Source: Paraoerskovia marina DSM 21750
Lineage (GTDB): Bacteria > Actinomycetota > Actinomycetes > Actinomycetales > Cellulomonadaceae
Direction of reading: 5' to 3'
Length of the DNA: 64,000 nt
Assembly: GCF_000701465.1 (NCBI RefSeq)
Contig: NZ_JNIY01000003.1
Coordinates: forward strand, 186,001-250,000
The stretch's first letter is position 1; each line of letters begins with the position of its first letter. Of the stretch, positions 28,052 to 36,079 are shown piece by piece. The translations under genes were made by a program, and so were the position numbers. The notes beneath the pieces are model-generated. The model was not told the origin of the DNA, made no database searches, and worked only from the letters and a program-made list of their open reading frames with translations.

Positions 28052-30748
28052 GTGACTGACAACAACGCAATCCAGGACACGGCGGAGGCAGGGCGTGTGC
28101 TCGCCCGGCACGACGTGCCGGATCCGCTGCGCGACGACGTCCGCCTGCTCGGCGGACTTCTCGGCACCGTGCTGGCAGAGTCCGGCGGTCAGGACCTCCT
28201 CGACGACGTCGAGCGTCTCCGCGAACTGACGATCAACGCCTTCGACGAGCGGGGATCCAGCAGCGACTCCCTCGCCGAGGCAGAGAAGGTCGTGGAGGGG
28301 TTCACGCTGGAGCGCGGCGAGCAGGTCGCCCGCGCCTTCACGTGCTACTTCCACCTCGCCAACCTCGCCGAGGAGTACCACCGCGTGCGCATGCTGCGCC
28401 TGCGGGAGTCGAGCGCGGACACGTCCGTCCCCGACGACACGCTCTCCGCGGCGTTCGAGCAGCTGGCCGAGGAGGTCGGCCGCGACGAGGCCCTGCGCCG
28501 CGTCCGCGCGCTCGAGTTCCGCCCGGTGCTGACGGCGCACCCGACCGAGGCCCGCCGTCGTGCGGTCTCTGGGACGATCCGCCGGATCTCCGTCCTCCTC
28601 GCCGAGCGGGAGAACCTCCACCTCGGAGGAACCTCACTCGCGGAGAACGACCGCACCCTGCTCTCCGAGATCGACACGCTCTGGCGCACGTCGCCGATCC
28701 GCGCGGCCAAGCCGACGGTTCTCGACGAGGTCAAGACCGCGCTCGGTGTCTTCGACGCCACGATGTTCGACACCTTCCCGGCGGTCTACCGCCGGCTCGA
28801 CGACTGGCTGCTGCGCGAGCAGGCCGGCCGCGAGGAACCCCTGGCGCGGCCGTTCGTGAGCCTTGGCTCGTGGATCGGCGGCGACCGCGACGGGAACCCG
28901 AACGTGACCGCCGAGATCACGCGGTCCGCCGCGGCGCTCGCCTCCGAGCACGCCCTGCGCGCGCTGGAGGGCTCGGCCCGGCAGGTCGCCCGCAAGCTCA
29001 CGCTCGAGGAGGCCGGGACCCCGCCGTCCGAGGAGCTGCTCGCGCTGCGCCAGCGCCAGCGCTCCCTCGACGGCTCGCGCAGCGACCACGTCGCGAGCGA
29101 GTCGCCCAGCGAGCCGCACCGGGCTGCCCTGCTGTTCGTCGCAGACCGCCTCGCCGCGACCCTCGCGCGCAACGCGGACCTGCAGTACGCCACCCCGGAC
29201 GACCTCGAGGCAGACCTCGCCGTGATCCAGGCGTCGCTCGTCGCCGCCGGTGCACAGCGCGCGGCCTACGGCGACCTGCAGAAGCTGATCTGGCAGGTCG
29301 AGACCTTCGGGTTCCACCTCGCCGAGCTCGAGGTCCGCCAGCACTCGCAGGTGCACGCCGCCGCGCTCGAGGACCTGCGCACCAACGGCGTCCACGGCGA
29401 GCTCGAGGACCGTACGCGCGAGGTGCTCGACACCTTCCGTGCGATCGGCTCGGTCCAGCAGCGCTACGGCATCCGCGCCGCTCGCCGCTACATCGTGTCG
29501 TTCACCCAGGCCCCCGAGCACATGGCCGCGGTGTACGAGCTCGCCGAGTTCGCGTTCCCGGACCCCGCGGACGCACCCGTCATCGACGCGGTCCCGCTGT
29601 TCGAGACGTTCGACGACCTCGAGAACTCCGTGCCGATCCTCGAGTCGATGCTGACGCTGCCCGTCGTGCAGCGCCGCCTCGGCGAGAACGGCCGCCGCAT
29701 GGAGGTCATGCTCGGCTACTCCGACTCCTCCAAGGACGTCGGGCCGGTCTCGGCGACGCTCTCCCTGCACGCCGCCCAGGCGCGCATCGCCGCGTGGGCC
29801 GAGCGCAACAACATCACGCTGACGCTGTTCCACGGCCGTGGCGGCGCCCTCGGGCGCGGCGGCGGTCCGGCCAACCGCGCGGTCCTCGCGCAGCCGGCCG
29901 GATCGGTCGACGGTCGCTTCAAGCTCACCGAGCAGGGCGAGGTGATCCTGGCCCGCTACGGCGACCAGGTCATCGGCGAGCGTCACATCGAGCAGGTGGC
30001 CGCGGCCACGCTGCTGCAGTCCGCGCCGTCGGTCGAGAAGCACAACACCGACGCGACCGAGCGGTTCACCGAGCTGGCGAGCCGACTGGACGCGACGTCC
30101 CGCGGGCGGTTCCACGAGCTGGTCAAGGCTGAGGGGTTCCCCCAGTGGTTCGCCCAGGTCACGCCTCTCGAGGAGGTCGGCCTGCTGCCGATCGGCTCGC
30201 GGCCGGCCAAGCGTGGGCTCTCGGTCAACTCGCTGGACGACCTCCGCGCCATCCCGTGGGTCTTCTCCTGGAGCCAGGCGCGGATCAACCTCGCCGGCTG
30301 GTACGGCCTGGGCACGGCGCTGGCCGAGTACGGAAACCTCGACGAGCTGCGCCAGGCGTACGAGGAGTGGCCGCTGTTCAGCACGCTGCTGGACAACATC
30401 GAGATGTCCCTGGCGAAGACGGACGAGCGGATCGCTGCGCTGTACCTCGCGCTCGGCGACCGCGACGACCTCGCACAGATGGTGCTCGACGAGCTGCGCC
30501 TGACCCGCGAGTGGGTCCTGAAGATCACGGGCAACGACTGGCCCCTGTCGGGTCGTCGGGTGCTGGGCCGTGCCGTCCAGCTCCGGTCGCCGTACGTCGA
30601 CGCGCTCTCGCTGATCCAGGTCCGTGCGCTCTCCGCCCTGCGCGGTGGCGAGGACCAGGGCCTGAGCGAGGCGACGACGGACCAGCTGCGGCACCTGCTG
30701 CTGCTCACCGTCAACGGCGTCTCGGCCGGTCTGCAGAACACGGGCTGA
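28052..30748 (+). CDS. ppc: Phosphoenolpyruvate carboxylase
   Basis: An 898-residue PEP carboxylase, normal length for bacteria. Signatures: RPVLTAHPTEARRRAVSGTIRRI with the catalytic His (about 165), SLGSWIGGDRDGNPNVT, VMLGYSDSSKDVGPVSA with the active-site lysine, LTLFHGRGGALGRGGGP, and the invariant C-terminus NGVSAGLQNTG. It fixes bicarbonate onto PEP to give oxaloacetate, replenishing the TCA cycle. GTG 28052 is preferred; an in-frame TTG six bases upstream is closer to an AAGGA motif at 28028, so two more residues are possible. A strong terminator follows. Confidence 0.96.
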   Translation: MTDNNAIQDTAEAGRVLARHDVPDPLRDDVRLLGGLLGTVLAESGGQDLLDDVERLRELTINAFDERGSSSDSLAEAEKVVEGFTLERGEQVARAFTCYFHLANLAEEYHRVRMLRLRESSADTSVPDDTLSAAFEQLAEEVGRDEALRRVRALEFRPVLTAHPTEARRRAVSGTIRRISVLLAERENLHLGGTSLAENDRTLLSEIDTLWRTSPIRAAKPTVLDEVKTALGVFDATMFDTFPAVYRRLDDWLLREQAGREEPLARPFVSLGSWIGGDRDGNPNVTAEITRSAAALASEHALRALEGSARQVARKLTLEEAGTPPSEELLALRQRQRSLDGSRSDHVASESPSEPHRAALLFVADRLAATLARNADLQYATPDDLEADLAVIQASLVAAGAQRAAYGDLQKLIWQVETFGFHLAELEVRQHSQVHAAALEDLRTNGVHGELEDRTREVLDTFRAIGSVQQRYGIRAARRYIVSFTQAPEHMAAVYELAEFAFPDPADAPVIDAVPLFETFDDLENSVPILESMLTLPVVQRRLGENGRRMEVMLGYSDSSKDVGPVSATLSLHAAQARIAAWAERNNITLTLFHGRGGALGRGGGPANRAVLAQPAGSVDGRFKLTEQGEVILARYGDQVIGERHIEQVAAATLLQSAPSVEKHNTDATERFTELASRLDATSRGRFHELVKAEGFPQWFAQVTPLEEVGLLPIGSRPAKRGLSVNSLDDLRAIPWVFSWSQARINLAGWYGLGTALAEYGNLDELRQAYEEWPLFSTLLDNIEMSLAKTDERIAALYLALGDRDDLAQMVLDELRLTREWVLKITGNDWPLSGRRVLGRAVQLRSPYVDALSLIQVRALSALRGGEDQGLSEATTDQLRHLLLLTVNGVSAGLQNTG

Positions 30749-30775
30749 CCCCGGCGGGCCGATGCCCGTCCCACG

Positions 30776-30811
30776 AACGGCCCCGCCGGTCCTCGGACCG
30801 GCGGGGCCGTT
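30776..30811 (+). terminator. Terminator after ppc
   Basis: A 17-bp perfect stem (AACGGCCCCGCCGGTCC at 30776-30792 with 30795-30811) and a two-base loop, ending GTTC. It may also serve the convergent VOC gene whose stop is at 30837. Confidence 0.9.
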
Positions 30812-30836
30812 CTGCGTCGTCCACCCGCGTGCCGGG

Positions 30837-31619
30837 TCAGGCGGGCGGGTTCGCGGCGGTGATGACCTTGAACTGGGCGCCCAGCGGGTCGGTGAGCACC
30901 GCCATCCGCCCGTAGGGGGAGTCCTCGGGCGCCATCGAGATGCCGCCCCCGAGCTCGACCGCCCGGTTGCAGGTCTCGTCGGCGTCGTCGATCAGGAAGT
31001 ACACGCTCCAGTGCGCGCCGACCTTCTCGTCGAGCCACCCGGAGGCGTCCATGATGCCCGCGTGCTGGTCCCCGCCCTCGGGCTGGAAGACGCTGTACCG
31101 GAACTCGTCGGTGTCGCCCTGGACGTTGATCGTCCAACCCAGGACGTCGCGATAGAAGTCGATCGCGGCGGCGTAGTCGCGGGTGAGCAGCTCGTGCCAC
31201 GCCGGGGCGCCGACCTCGGCGAGACGCCCGAACCCGTTGTGGCCCCGGGCCTCCCAGAGCCCGACGACCGCACCGGAGGGGTCTGTGACGAACGCGTTGG
31301 CACCGAACGCAGGGACCTCCATCGGGGGGACGAGGACCGTCGCGCCGGCCTGGGCCGACCGCTCGACGGCGTCCTTGACGTCGGCGACCTTGAGGTAGAC
31401 GTTCCAGGCGCTGACGGGGTCGTCCGCGGCGTTGGGTCCGACACCCGCGATCGGGACGTCGTCGAGCGTGAAGGCTCCGTAGTGGCCGTACTCCTCGCCG
31501 TAGTCGAGGTGCCCCCAGCCGAACAGGTCGGTGTAGAAGGCGACGGTCGTGTCGAGGTCGGGCGTTCCCAGGTCGTTCCAGCAGGGCGCACCGACGGGCA
31601 GGTCTGGTGTGGCGGGCAT
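30837..31619 (-). CDS. VOC-family protein with two glyoxalase-like modules
   Basis: A 260-residue protein with tandem vicinal-oxygen-chelate halves. The first (about 8-125) reads GAPCWNDLGTPDLDTTVAFYTDLFGW ... VTDPSGAVVGLWEA; the second (about 138-258) reads GAPAWHELLTRDYAAAIDFYRDVLGW ... LTDPLGAQFKV. Metal ligands are only partly conserved (Asn/His and Glu positions), so enzymatic activity is uncertain; the family includes antibiotic-binding and dioxygenase members. It converges with ppc and is divergent from the aldehyde dehydrogenase. Confidence 0.87.
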   Translation of the reverse strand: MPATPDLPVGAPCWNDLGTPDLDTTVAFYTDLFGWGHLDYGEEYGHYGAFTLDDVPIAGVGPNAADDPVSAWNVYLKVADVKDAVERSAQAGATVLVPPMEVPAFGANAFVTDPSGAVVGLWEARGHNGFGRLAEVGAPAWHELLTRDYAAAIDFYRDVLGWTINVQGDTDEFRYSVFQPEGGDQHAGIMDASGWLDEKVGAHWSVYFLIDDADETCNRAVELGGGISMAPEDSPYGRMAVLTDPLGAQFKVITAANPPA

Positions 31620-31727
31620 GGCTTCTCCTCGTGCCGGGATTCTGACGCTACTCCGCCGGGTGAATCTCGTCGCGCGGAATCGTGGGCACCGCCTGCGAGT
31701 CGGGCGATCTCGTTCCAGAGTGGGGGC

Positions 31728-33197
31728 ATGAGCTTCGACAGGATCTCGCACCGTCCCCTTCCCCCCGTACCCGACCGCCTGTGGATCGGCGGCGCATGGC
31801 GCACGGCGTCCGGCGGCGGCACGTTCGGCGTCGACGACCCGGCCAACGGGAGCGAGCTCGCTCGCGTGGCCGACGCGACGTCGGAGGATGCCGTCGCCGC
31901 ACTGGACGCCGCCGTGGACGCGCAGGCGGCGTGGGCCGCGACCCCGCCCCGCGACCGCGGCGAGATCCTGCGACGCGGCTTCGAGCTCATCACCGACCGG
32001 ACCGACGACCTCGCGACCGTGATGACGCTCGAGATGGGCAAGTCGCTCGACGAGTCGCGTGCCGAGATCACGTATGCCGCCGAGTTCTTCCGCTGGTTCT
32101 CCGAGGAGGCTGTCCGGGTCACCGGCTCGTACGGCGTGACGCCGAACGGTGCGGGCCGGATGCTCACCATGAAGCAGCCGGTGGGGCCGTGCCTGTTCGT
32201 CACCCCGTGGAACTTTCCGCTCGCGATGGGCACGCGCAAGATCGGCCCGGCGATCGCGGCCGGGTGCACGATGGTGGTCAAGCCCGCGTCGGCGACACCG
32301 CTGAGCATGCTCCTGCTCGCCGAGATCCTGGCCGAGGCCGGACTGCCCGACGGCGTGCTGAACGTCGTCACGACGCGGTCGACGGGCGAGGTCGTCGGCA
32401 CCCTGCTCCAGGACTCGCGCCTGCGGAAGCTCTCCTTCACGGGTTCGACCGAGGTCGGGCGCTCGCTCGTCGAGCAGTCGGCGGCCAATTTGCTGCGCGT
32501 CTCGATGGAACTCGGCGGCAACGCCCCGTTCCTCGTCTTCGCGGACGCGGACGTCGAGAAGGCCGTCGACGGCGCCATGCTCGCCAAGATGCGCAACGTC
32601 GGGGAGGCGTGCACGGCCGCGAACCGCTTCTACGTGCACCGCGACGTCGTGGAGGAGTTCACGACGCGGCTCACGGAGCGCTTCGAGGAGCTGCAGCTGG
32701 GCCACGGGACGTCCGGGGCCGACGTCGGACCGCTGGTCGACGCCTCCACCCGGGACAAGGTGGCCGACCTGGTCGGGGACGCCGCCGAGCGCGGGGGAGT
32801 CGTCCGGACGGGCGGCGAGCCGGTCGACGGGCCGGGGTACTTCTACCGCCCGACCGTGATCGCCGACGTGCCCGATGACGCACGGATCCTCCGGGAGGAG
32901 GTCTTCGGCCCGGTCGCGCCGATCGTGACGTTCGACGAGGACGACGAGGCTGTGCGTGCCGCCAACGACACCGAGCTCGGGCTTACCGCCTACGTCTTCA
33001 CCCGCGACCTGGACCGCGCGATCCGGGTCGCGGAACGCCTGGAGACGGGCATGGTCGGCCTGAACCAGGGCATCGTCTCCAACCCGGCCGCGCCCTTCGG
33101 GGGGATCAAGGCGAGCGGGTTCGGCCGCGAGGGCGGCGCGGAGGGGATCGAGGAGTACCTCGAGACGAAGTACGTGGCGCTCGCGACGGGTGCGTAG
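31728..33197 (+). CDS. NAD(P)-dependent succinate-semialdehyde dehydrogenase-type aldehyde dehydrogenase
   Basis: A 489-residue aldehyde dehydrogenase, closest in motif and length to GabD-type succinate-semialdehyde dehydrogenases. Key segments: TPWNFPLAMGTRKIGPAIAAGCTMVVKPAS (split around 150-180), the FTGSTEVGRSL cofactor loop, the general base Glu in SMELGGNAPFLVF and the nucleophile Cys in GEACTAANRFYVH, then EEVFGPVAPI and PFGGIKASGFGREGG. It oxidises an aldehyde (likely succinate semialdehyde) to the acid. No gabT is adjacent, so the pathway is inferred from family only. Confidence 0.9.
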   Translation: MSFDRISHRPLPPVPDRLWIGGAWRTASGGGTFGVDDPANGSELARVADATSEDAVAALDAAVDAQAAWAATPPRDRGEILRRGFELITDRTDDLATVMTLEMGKSLDESRAEITYAAEFFRWFSEEAVRVTGSYGVTPNGAGRMLTMKQPVGPCLFVTPWNFPLAMGTRKIGPAIAAGCTMVVKPASATPLSMLLLAEILAEAGLPDGVLNVVTTRSTGEVVGTLLQDSRLRKLSFTGSTEVGRSLVEQSAANLLRVSMELGGNAPFLVFADADVEKAVDGAMLAKMRNVGEACTAANRFYVHRDVVEEFTTRLTERFEELQLGHGTSGADVGPLVDASTRDKVADLVGDAAERGGVVRTGGEPVDGPGYFYRPTVIADVPDDARILREEVFGPVAPIVTFDEDDEAVRAANDTELGLTAYVFTRDLDRAIRVAERLETGMVGLNQGIVSNPAAPFGGIKASGFGREGGAEGIEEYLETKYVALATGA

Positions 33198-33212
33198 CCA
33201 CCGTTCGGCGGA

Positions 33213-33237
33213 AGGTAAGGTTGGGCGAACCTAACCT
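33213..33237 (+). promoter_or_regulatory. DtxR/IdeR-type iron box before the MATE exporter
   Basis: Two ten-base arms, AGGTAAGGTT (33213-33222) and AACCTAACCT (33228-33237), are reverse complements with one mismatch and flank GGGCG. The inner 19 bases (33216-33234) match 16 of 19 positions of the textbook DtxR/IdeR consensus. It lies 18 bp before the TTG start, where an iron-loaded repressor would block transcription. Confidence 0.75.
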
Positions 33238-33254
33238 CTCGTCTGGAGTCTTCG

Positions 33255-34661
33255 TTGAGCGACCTCTCCCACCCCGTCTCCGGCGTCGACGTCGCTCAGG
33301 AGGACCCGGCGGCGCCCGCAGGTGGCGAGCAGTTCCGTCGCAGCGGGCTGTTCCGACTGAGCTGGCCCCTGCTGCTCGTCAGTCTTCTGACGCTTCTCAG
33401 CGGGGTCGCCGACACGGTGATCCTCAGCCTGGCCTCCCCTGAGCTCAACGCCGCGGTGGCCACCGCGAACCAGATCCTGGGGATCCCGTACGACCTCACC
33501 GTGCTCTTCAGCATCGGTGCGCTCGTCGTGATCTCACAGATGCTCGGCGCCGGACGGTACGGCGCCGCCCGGCGCGCCACCGTCGTCGCTCTCCGCGCGA
33601 CGACGGTTCTCGGCATCGCGATCGCGGCCGCTGTCGCGCTCCTCGGGCCCGTCGTGGTCACGGCGATCAACACCCCGCCCGAGCTCGTGGACGAGACCCT
33701 CGCCTATCTGTGGACGGTCGCCGGGGCGCTCGCGTTCAACGCGTTCATCGTCGTCGCCACCGCGGTGCTGCGGGCGTACGGCCGGACGGTCTCGATCCTC
33801 GTGCTGGGGCTGCTCGTCAACGTCGCGTATCTCGCGCTGCAGGTGCTGTTCGTCCTCGTCCTCGACATGGGCGCCGCCGGGGCTGCGCTGTCGACCCTTC
33901 TCGTCCGCGGCGTCGGCGTGCTCGTCATCGCCTGGCTCGTGCGCCGTCGGACCGGGATCCACCTGGCGAGCTCGGTCCCGCGGGACAGCACCACGGGCGG
34001 CGTGCTCCGGATGCTGCGGCTGTCGGTCCCGACGGTCCTCGAGAACGGGCTCTTCAACGTCGCCGTGCTCGGCGTCGTCGCCCTGATCAACACCCTGGGC
34101 TCCGACGCGATCAACGCCCGCTCGTACGTGCTGACCCTGACCGCACTGGTCACCGGCGTGGTCGGTGCGCTCGCCCAGGGCAACGAGACGATCGTCGGCT
34201 GGGACAAGGGCGACCGGTCGATCGAGCACGCGCGGCGGACGACCCTGCGATCGGTGGTCACCGCCGCGCTCGTGGCCGCACTGCTCGCCGCCGCGTTGTG
34301 GTCGGTGGCCGGCCCGGTCCTCTCGATCTTCGGTGCGAACGACGTCGTGGTGACCGAGGCGACGGGCCTGCTGGCCCTGAGCATCGTGCTGCTGCCCCTC
34401 TCCGCGACGTCCATCGTGCTGTTCTCGGCACTGCGGTCGACCGGGGACGTCGTGGCGCCGATGGCGTACTCGCTCGCCGCGACGTTCGTCGTCCTCCTTC
34501 CCCTGTCGTGGCTGCTGATCGACGGCCTCGGTCTCGGCCTGGCGGGGGCCTGGTGGGCGTTGATCGCCGCGGAGGCCTGCAAGGCCGGTGCTCTGGGCCT
34601 GCGGTGGATGCGCGGGCAGTGGGCGGACCGGCCGCGTGAGATCCGGCTGGCGGAGGCGTGA
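33255..34661 (+). CDS. MATE-family efflux transporter, iron-box controlled
   Basis: A 468-residue multidrug-and-toxin-extrusion family protein with 12 membrane helices and the duplicated MATE_1 domain (LFRLSWPLLLVSLLTLLSGVADTVILSLAS at 30-60 and LRLSVPTVLENGLFNVAVLGVVALINTLG at 255-285). The TTG start has GGAG six bases upstream. The promoter carries a near-consensus iron box, and the downstream overlapping gene is a flavoprotein reductase, so export of a siderophore or another iron-linked metabolite is a good hypothesis; similar MATE/MFS exporters accompany siderophore loci. No siderophore synthase is in the window. Confidence 0.9.
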   Translation: MSDLSHPVSGVDVAQEDPAAPAGGEQFRRSGLFRLSWPLLLVSLLTLLSGVADTVILSLASPELNAAVATANQILGIPYDLTVLFSIGALVVISQMLGAGRYGAARRATVVALRATTVLGIAIAAAVALLGPVVVTAINTPPELVDETLAYLWTVAGALAFNAFIVVATAVLRAYGRTVSILVLGLLVNVAYLALQVLFVLVLDMGAAGAALSTLLVRGVGVLVIAWLVRRRTGIHLASSVPRDSTTGGVLRMLRLSVPTVLENGLFNVAVLGVVALINTLGSDAINARSYVLTLTALVTGVVGALAQGNETIVGWDKGDRSIEHARRTTLRSVVTAALVAALLAAALWSVAGPVLSIFGANDVVVTEATGLLALSIVLLPLSATSIVLFSALRSTGDVVAPMAYSLAATFVVLLPLSWLLIDGLGLGLAGAWWALIAAEACKAGALGLRWMRGQWADRPREIRLAEA

Positions 34662-35762
34662 GCGACGTCCCGTCCGGGGCCGTCGGACTCGGAGCCGCCG
34701 TCGCCTCGCACCTGCGCCACGCGGCGCGGCGGGCGCTGCTGGTCGCTCCGCGCGGTGGTCCGCCCCGTGACCGTGCCTTCCACGCCTATGCGCGCGAGGT
34801 GCGTCGTCGGACGGCGTCAGCACCCACGAGTCTGCGCGTCGTCGGAAGCCGGGTCGTCGCCGAGGACGCCGTCGGTTCCATCGTGGAGATCGCGTTGCGC
34901 GGCCCGTCGGACGCCCGGACGGGGGACATGCTCTACGCGTGGTGGTCCAACTCGGCCGACGCCGTCCGTGGGTGCCACGCAGGCCCGGCGGCCGACGTCG
35001 CGTACTGGTCGACACCCGTGCCCGGTCGGCCGGCACGACGACGTCGCGCGAGTGCCGAGCACGTCCTCACCTCGGTGGTGGACCTTGCCGGGACACGGGC
35101 CGACGACGACGCCGTGCACGGCGGCGCGGCCGGCCTGCTGGCCGTGCGGCCCCGGATCGAGCCCCGGCTCTACACCGTCGCCGGGGTCCGTGACCTGGAG
35201 GACGGTGAGAGCGAGGTCCGGCTGCTCGTCACCCGCCGTGCTCACTGGCCGGCGCGGTCGGCCGCGCACCTGACGGGCCTGGGCACCGGCGACGTCGTCC
35301 GCGCGTGGGCACTGCCGCATCCGCACCGCACGCCTGTGCTGCGCGGTGCGACCGGGCCGGGACTCGCGGTGGCGACCGGCTCGGGCCTGGCGGGTGTCCT
35401 CGCCACCCTGCGCGAGCACGCGCTCCTCGGTTCGTGCGCCGAGCCGGCGGTCGGCCGGCTCGTCTGGGGCTCCCGGGCGGCTCCGGCGCAATGGCTGCTG
35501 GACGAGCTGCGCGGGTATGTCGACACCGGGGTGCTCGGACGTCTCGACGTCGTCGGCGGCAGGGGGGGCAGACCGCCGACGCGTGACGGACGTCCTTGGA
35601 ACATGTGCCGACGAGGTCCGCGCGTGCGTCACGGACGGCTGGGTCTACGTGAGCGGGCACCGCGAGATGGCGGCGTCGGTCGACGCCCTGGTGCGGCGGG
35701 TCGCCGGGGACGCCGCGGTCGATGCGGGAGCCGCACGGCTCCACTACGTCGAGTCGGCGTAG
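34658..35762 (+). pseudogene. Frameshifted flavoprotein reductase (CysJ/FNR-like C-terminal half)
   Basis: The frame starting at GTG 34658 (overlapping the MATE stop, GTGA) encodes a ferredoxin-NADP-reductase-like module: FAD-binding PRLYTVAGV, pyrophosphate loop GSGLAGVLATL, then WGSRAAPAQWLLDELRGYVDTGVL. At the G7 run at 35562-35568 the frame is lost: the intended C-terminus (VTDVLGTCADEVRACV ... GWVYVSGHREMAASVDALV, ending HYVESA at 35762) is read in the next frame. Removing one G restores a continuous protein of about 367 residues with the normal NADPH-binding end. It is either a recent null mutation, a phase-variable tract, or a sequencing error. Proposed role: ferric-siderophore or sulfite-type reductase, co-transcribed with the MATE gene. 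Confidence 0.78.
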
Positions 35763-36079
35763 ATCGCGACCCGCCGCGCGGCGTGGCGTCCGGCCGAGCG
35801 GGTGAATCTCGAGTGGCGAGGACCGCGAACGGTCGGCATCCTCTCTGAGGGGCATCGGTCGATGCCTCGGCCGACGTGAGCAGGGGGCCCGTCGGATCCT
35901 TGGTGTGATCCGACATATCGCTCAAACTATTGCTATCAGTAAAAAATGTGTAAAACCTGTGTAGATCGCTATGTGATCCAGGTCGCACGTGCCTACCGTG
36001 AGGTGCCCCGCACGGGGCTGCCAGGCCGGCTGCTCCCTACCAGGAGGGCTGCCGGATTCCTCAACATGGAGGTACTGCT
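35763..36079. other. AT-rich intergenic promoter region of the M6 protease
   Basis: This 317-bp gap holds no gene. Bases about 35912-35975 are strikingly AT-rich for this genome (including six consecutive A after CAGT and TGTGTAAAAC), bordered by GGATC/GATCC short inverted pieces. A strong GGAGG lies eight bases before the protease GTG. I read it as a long regulated promoter and 5' leader for a secreted enzyme; exact promoter elements are not certain. Confidence 0.5.
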
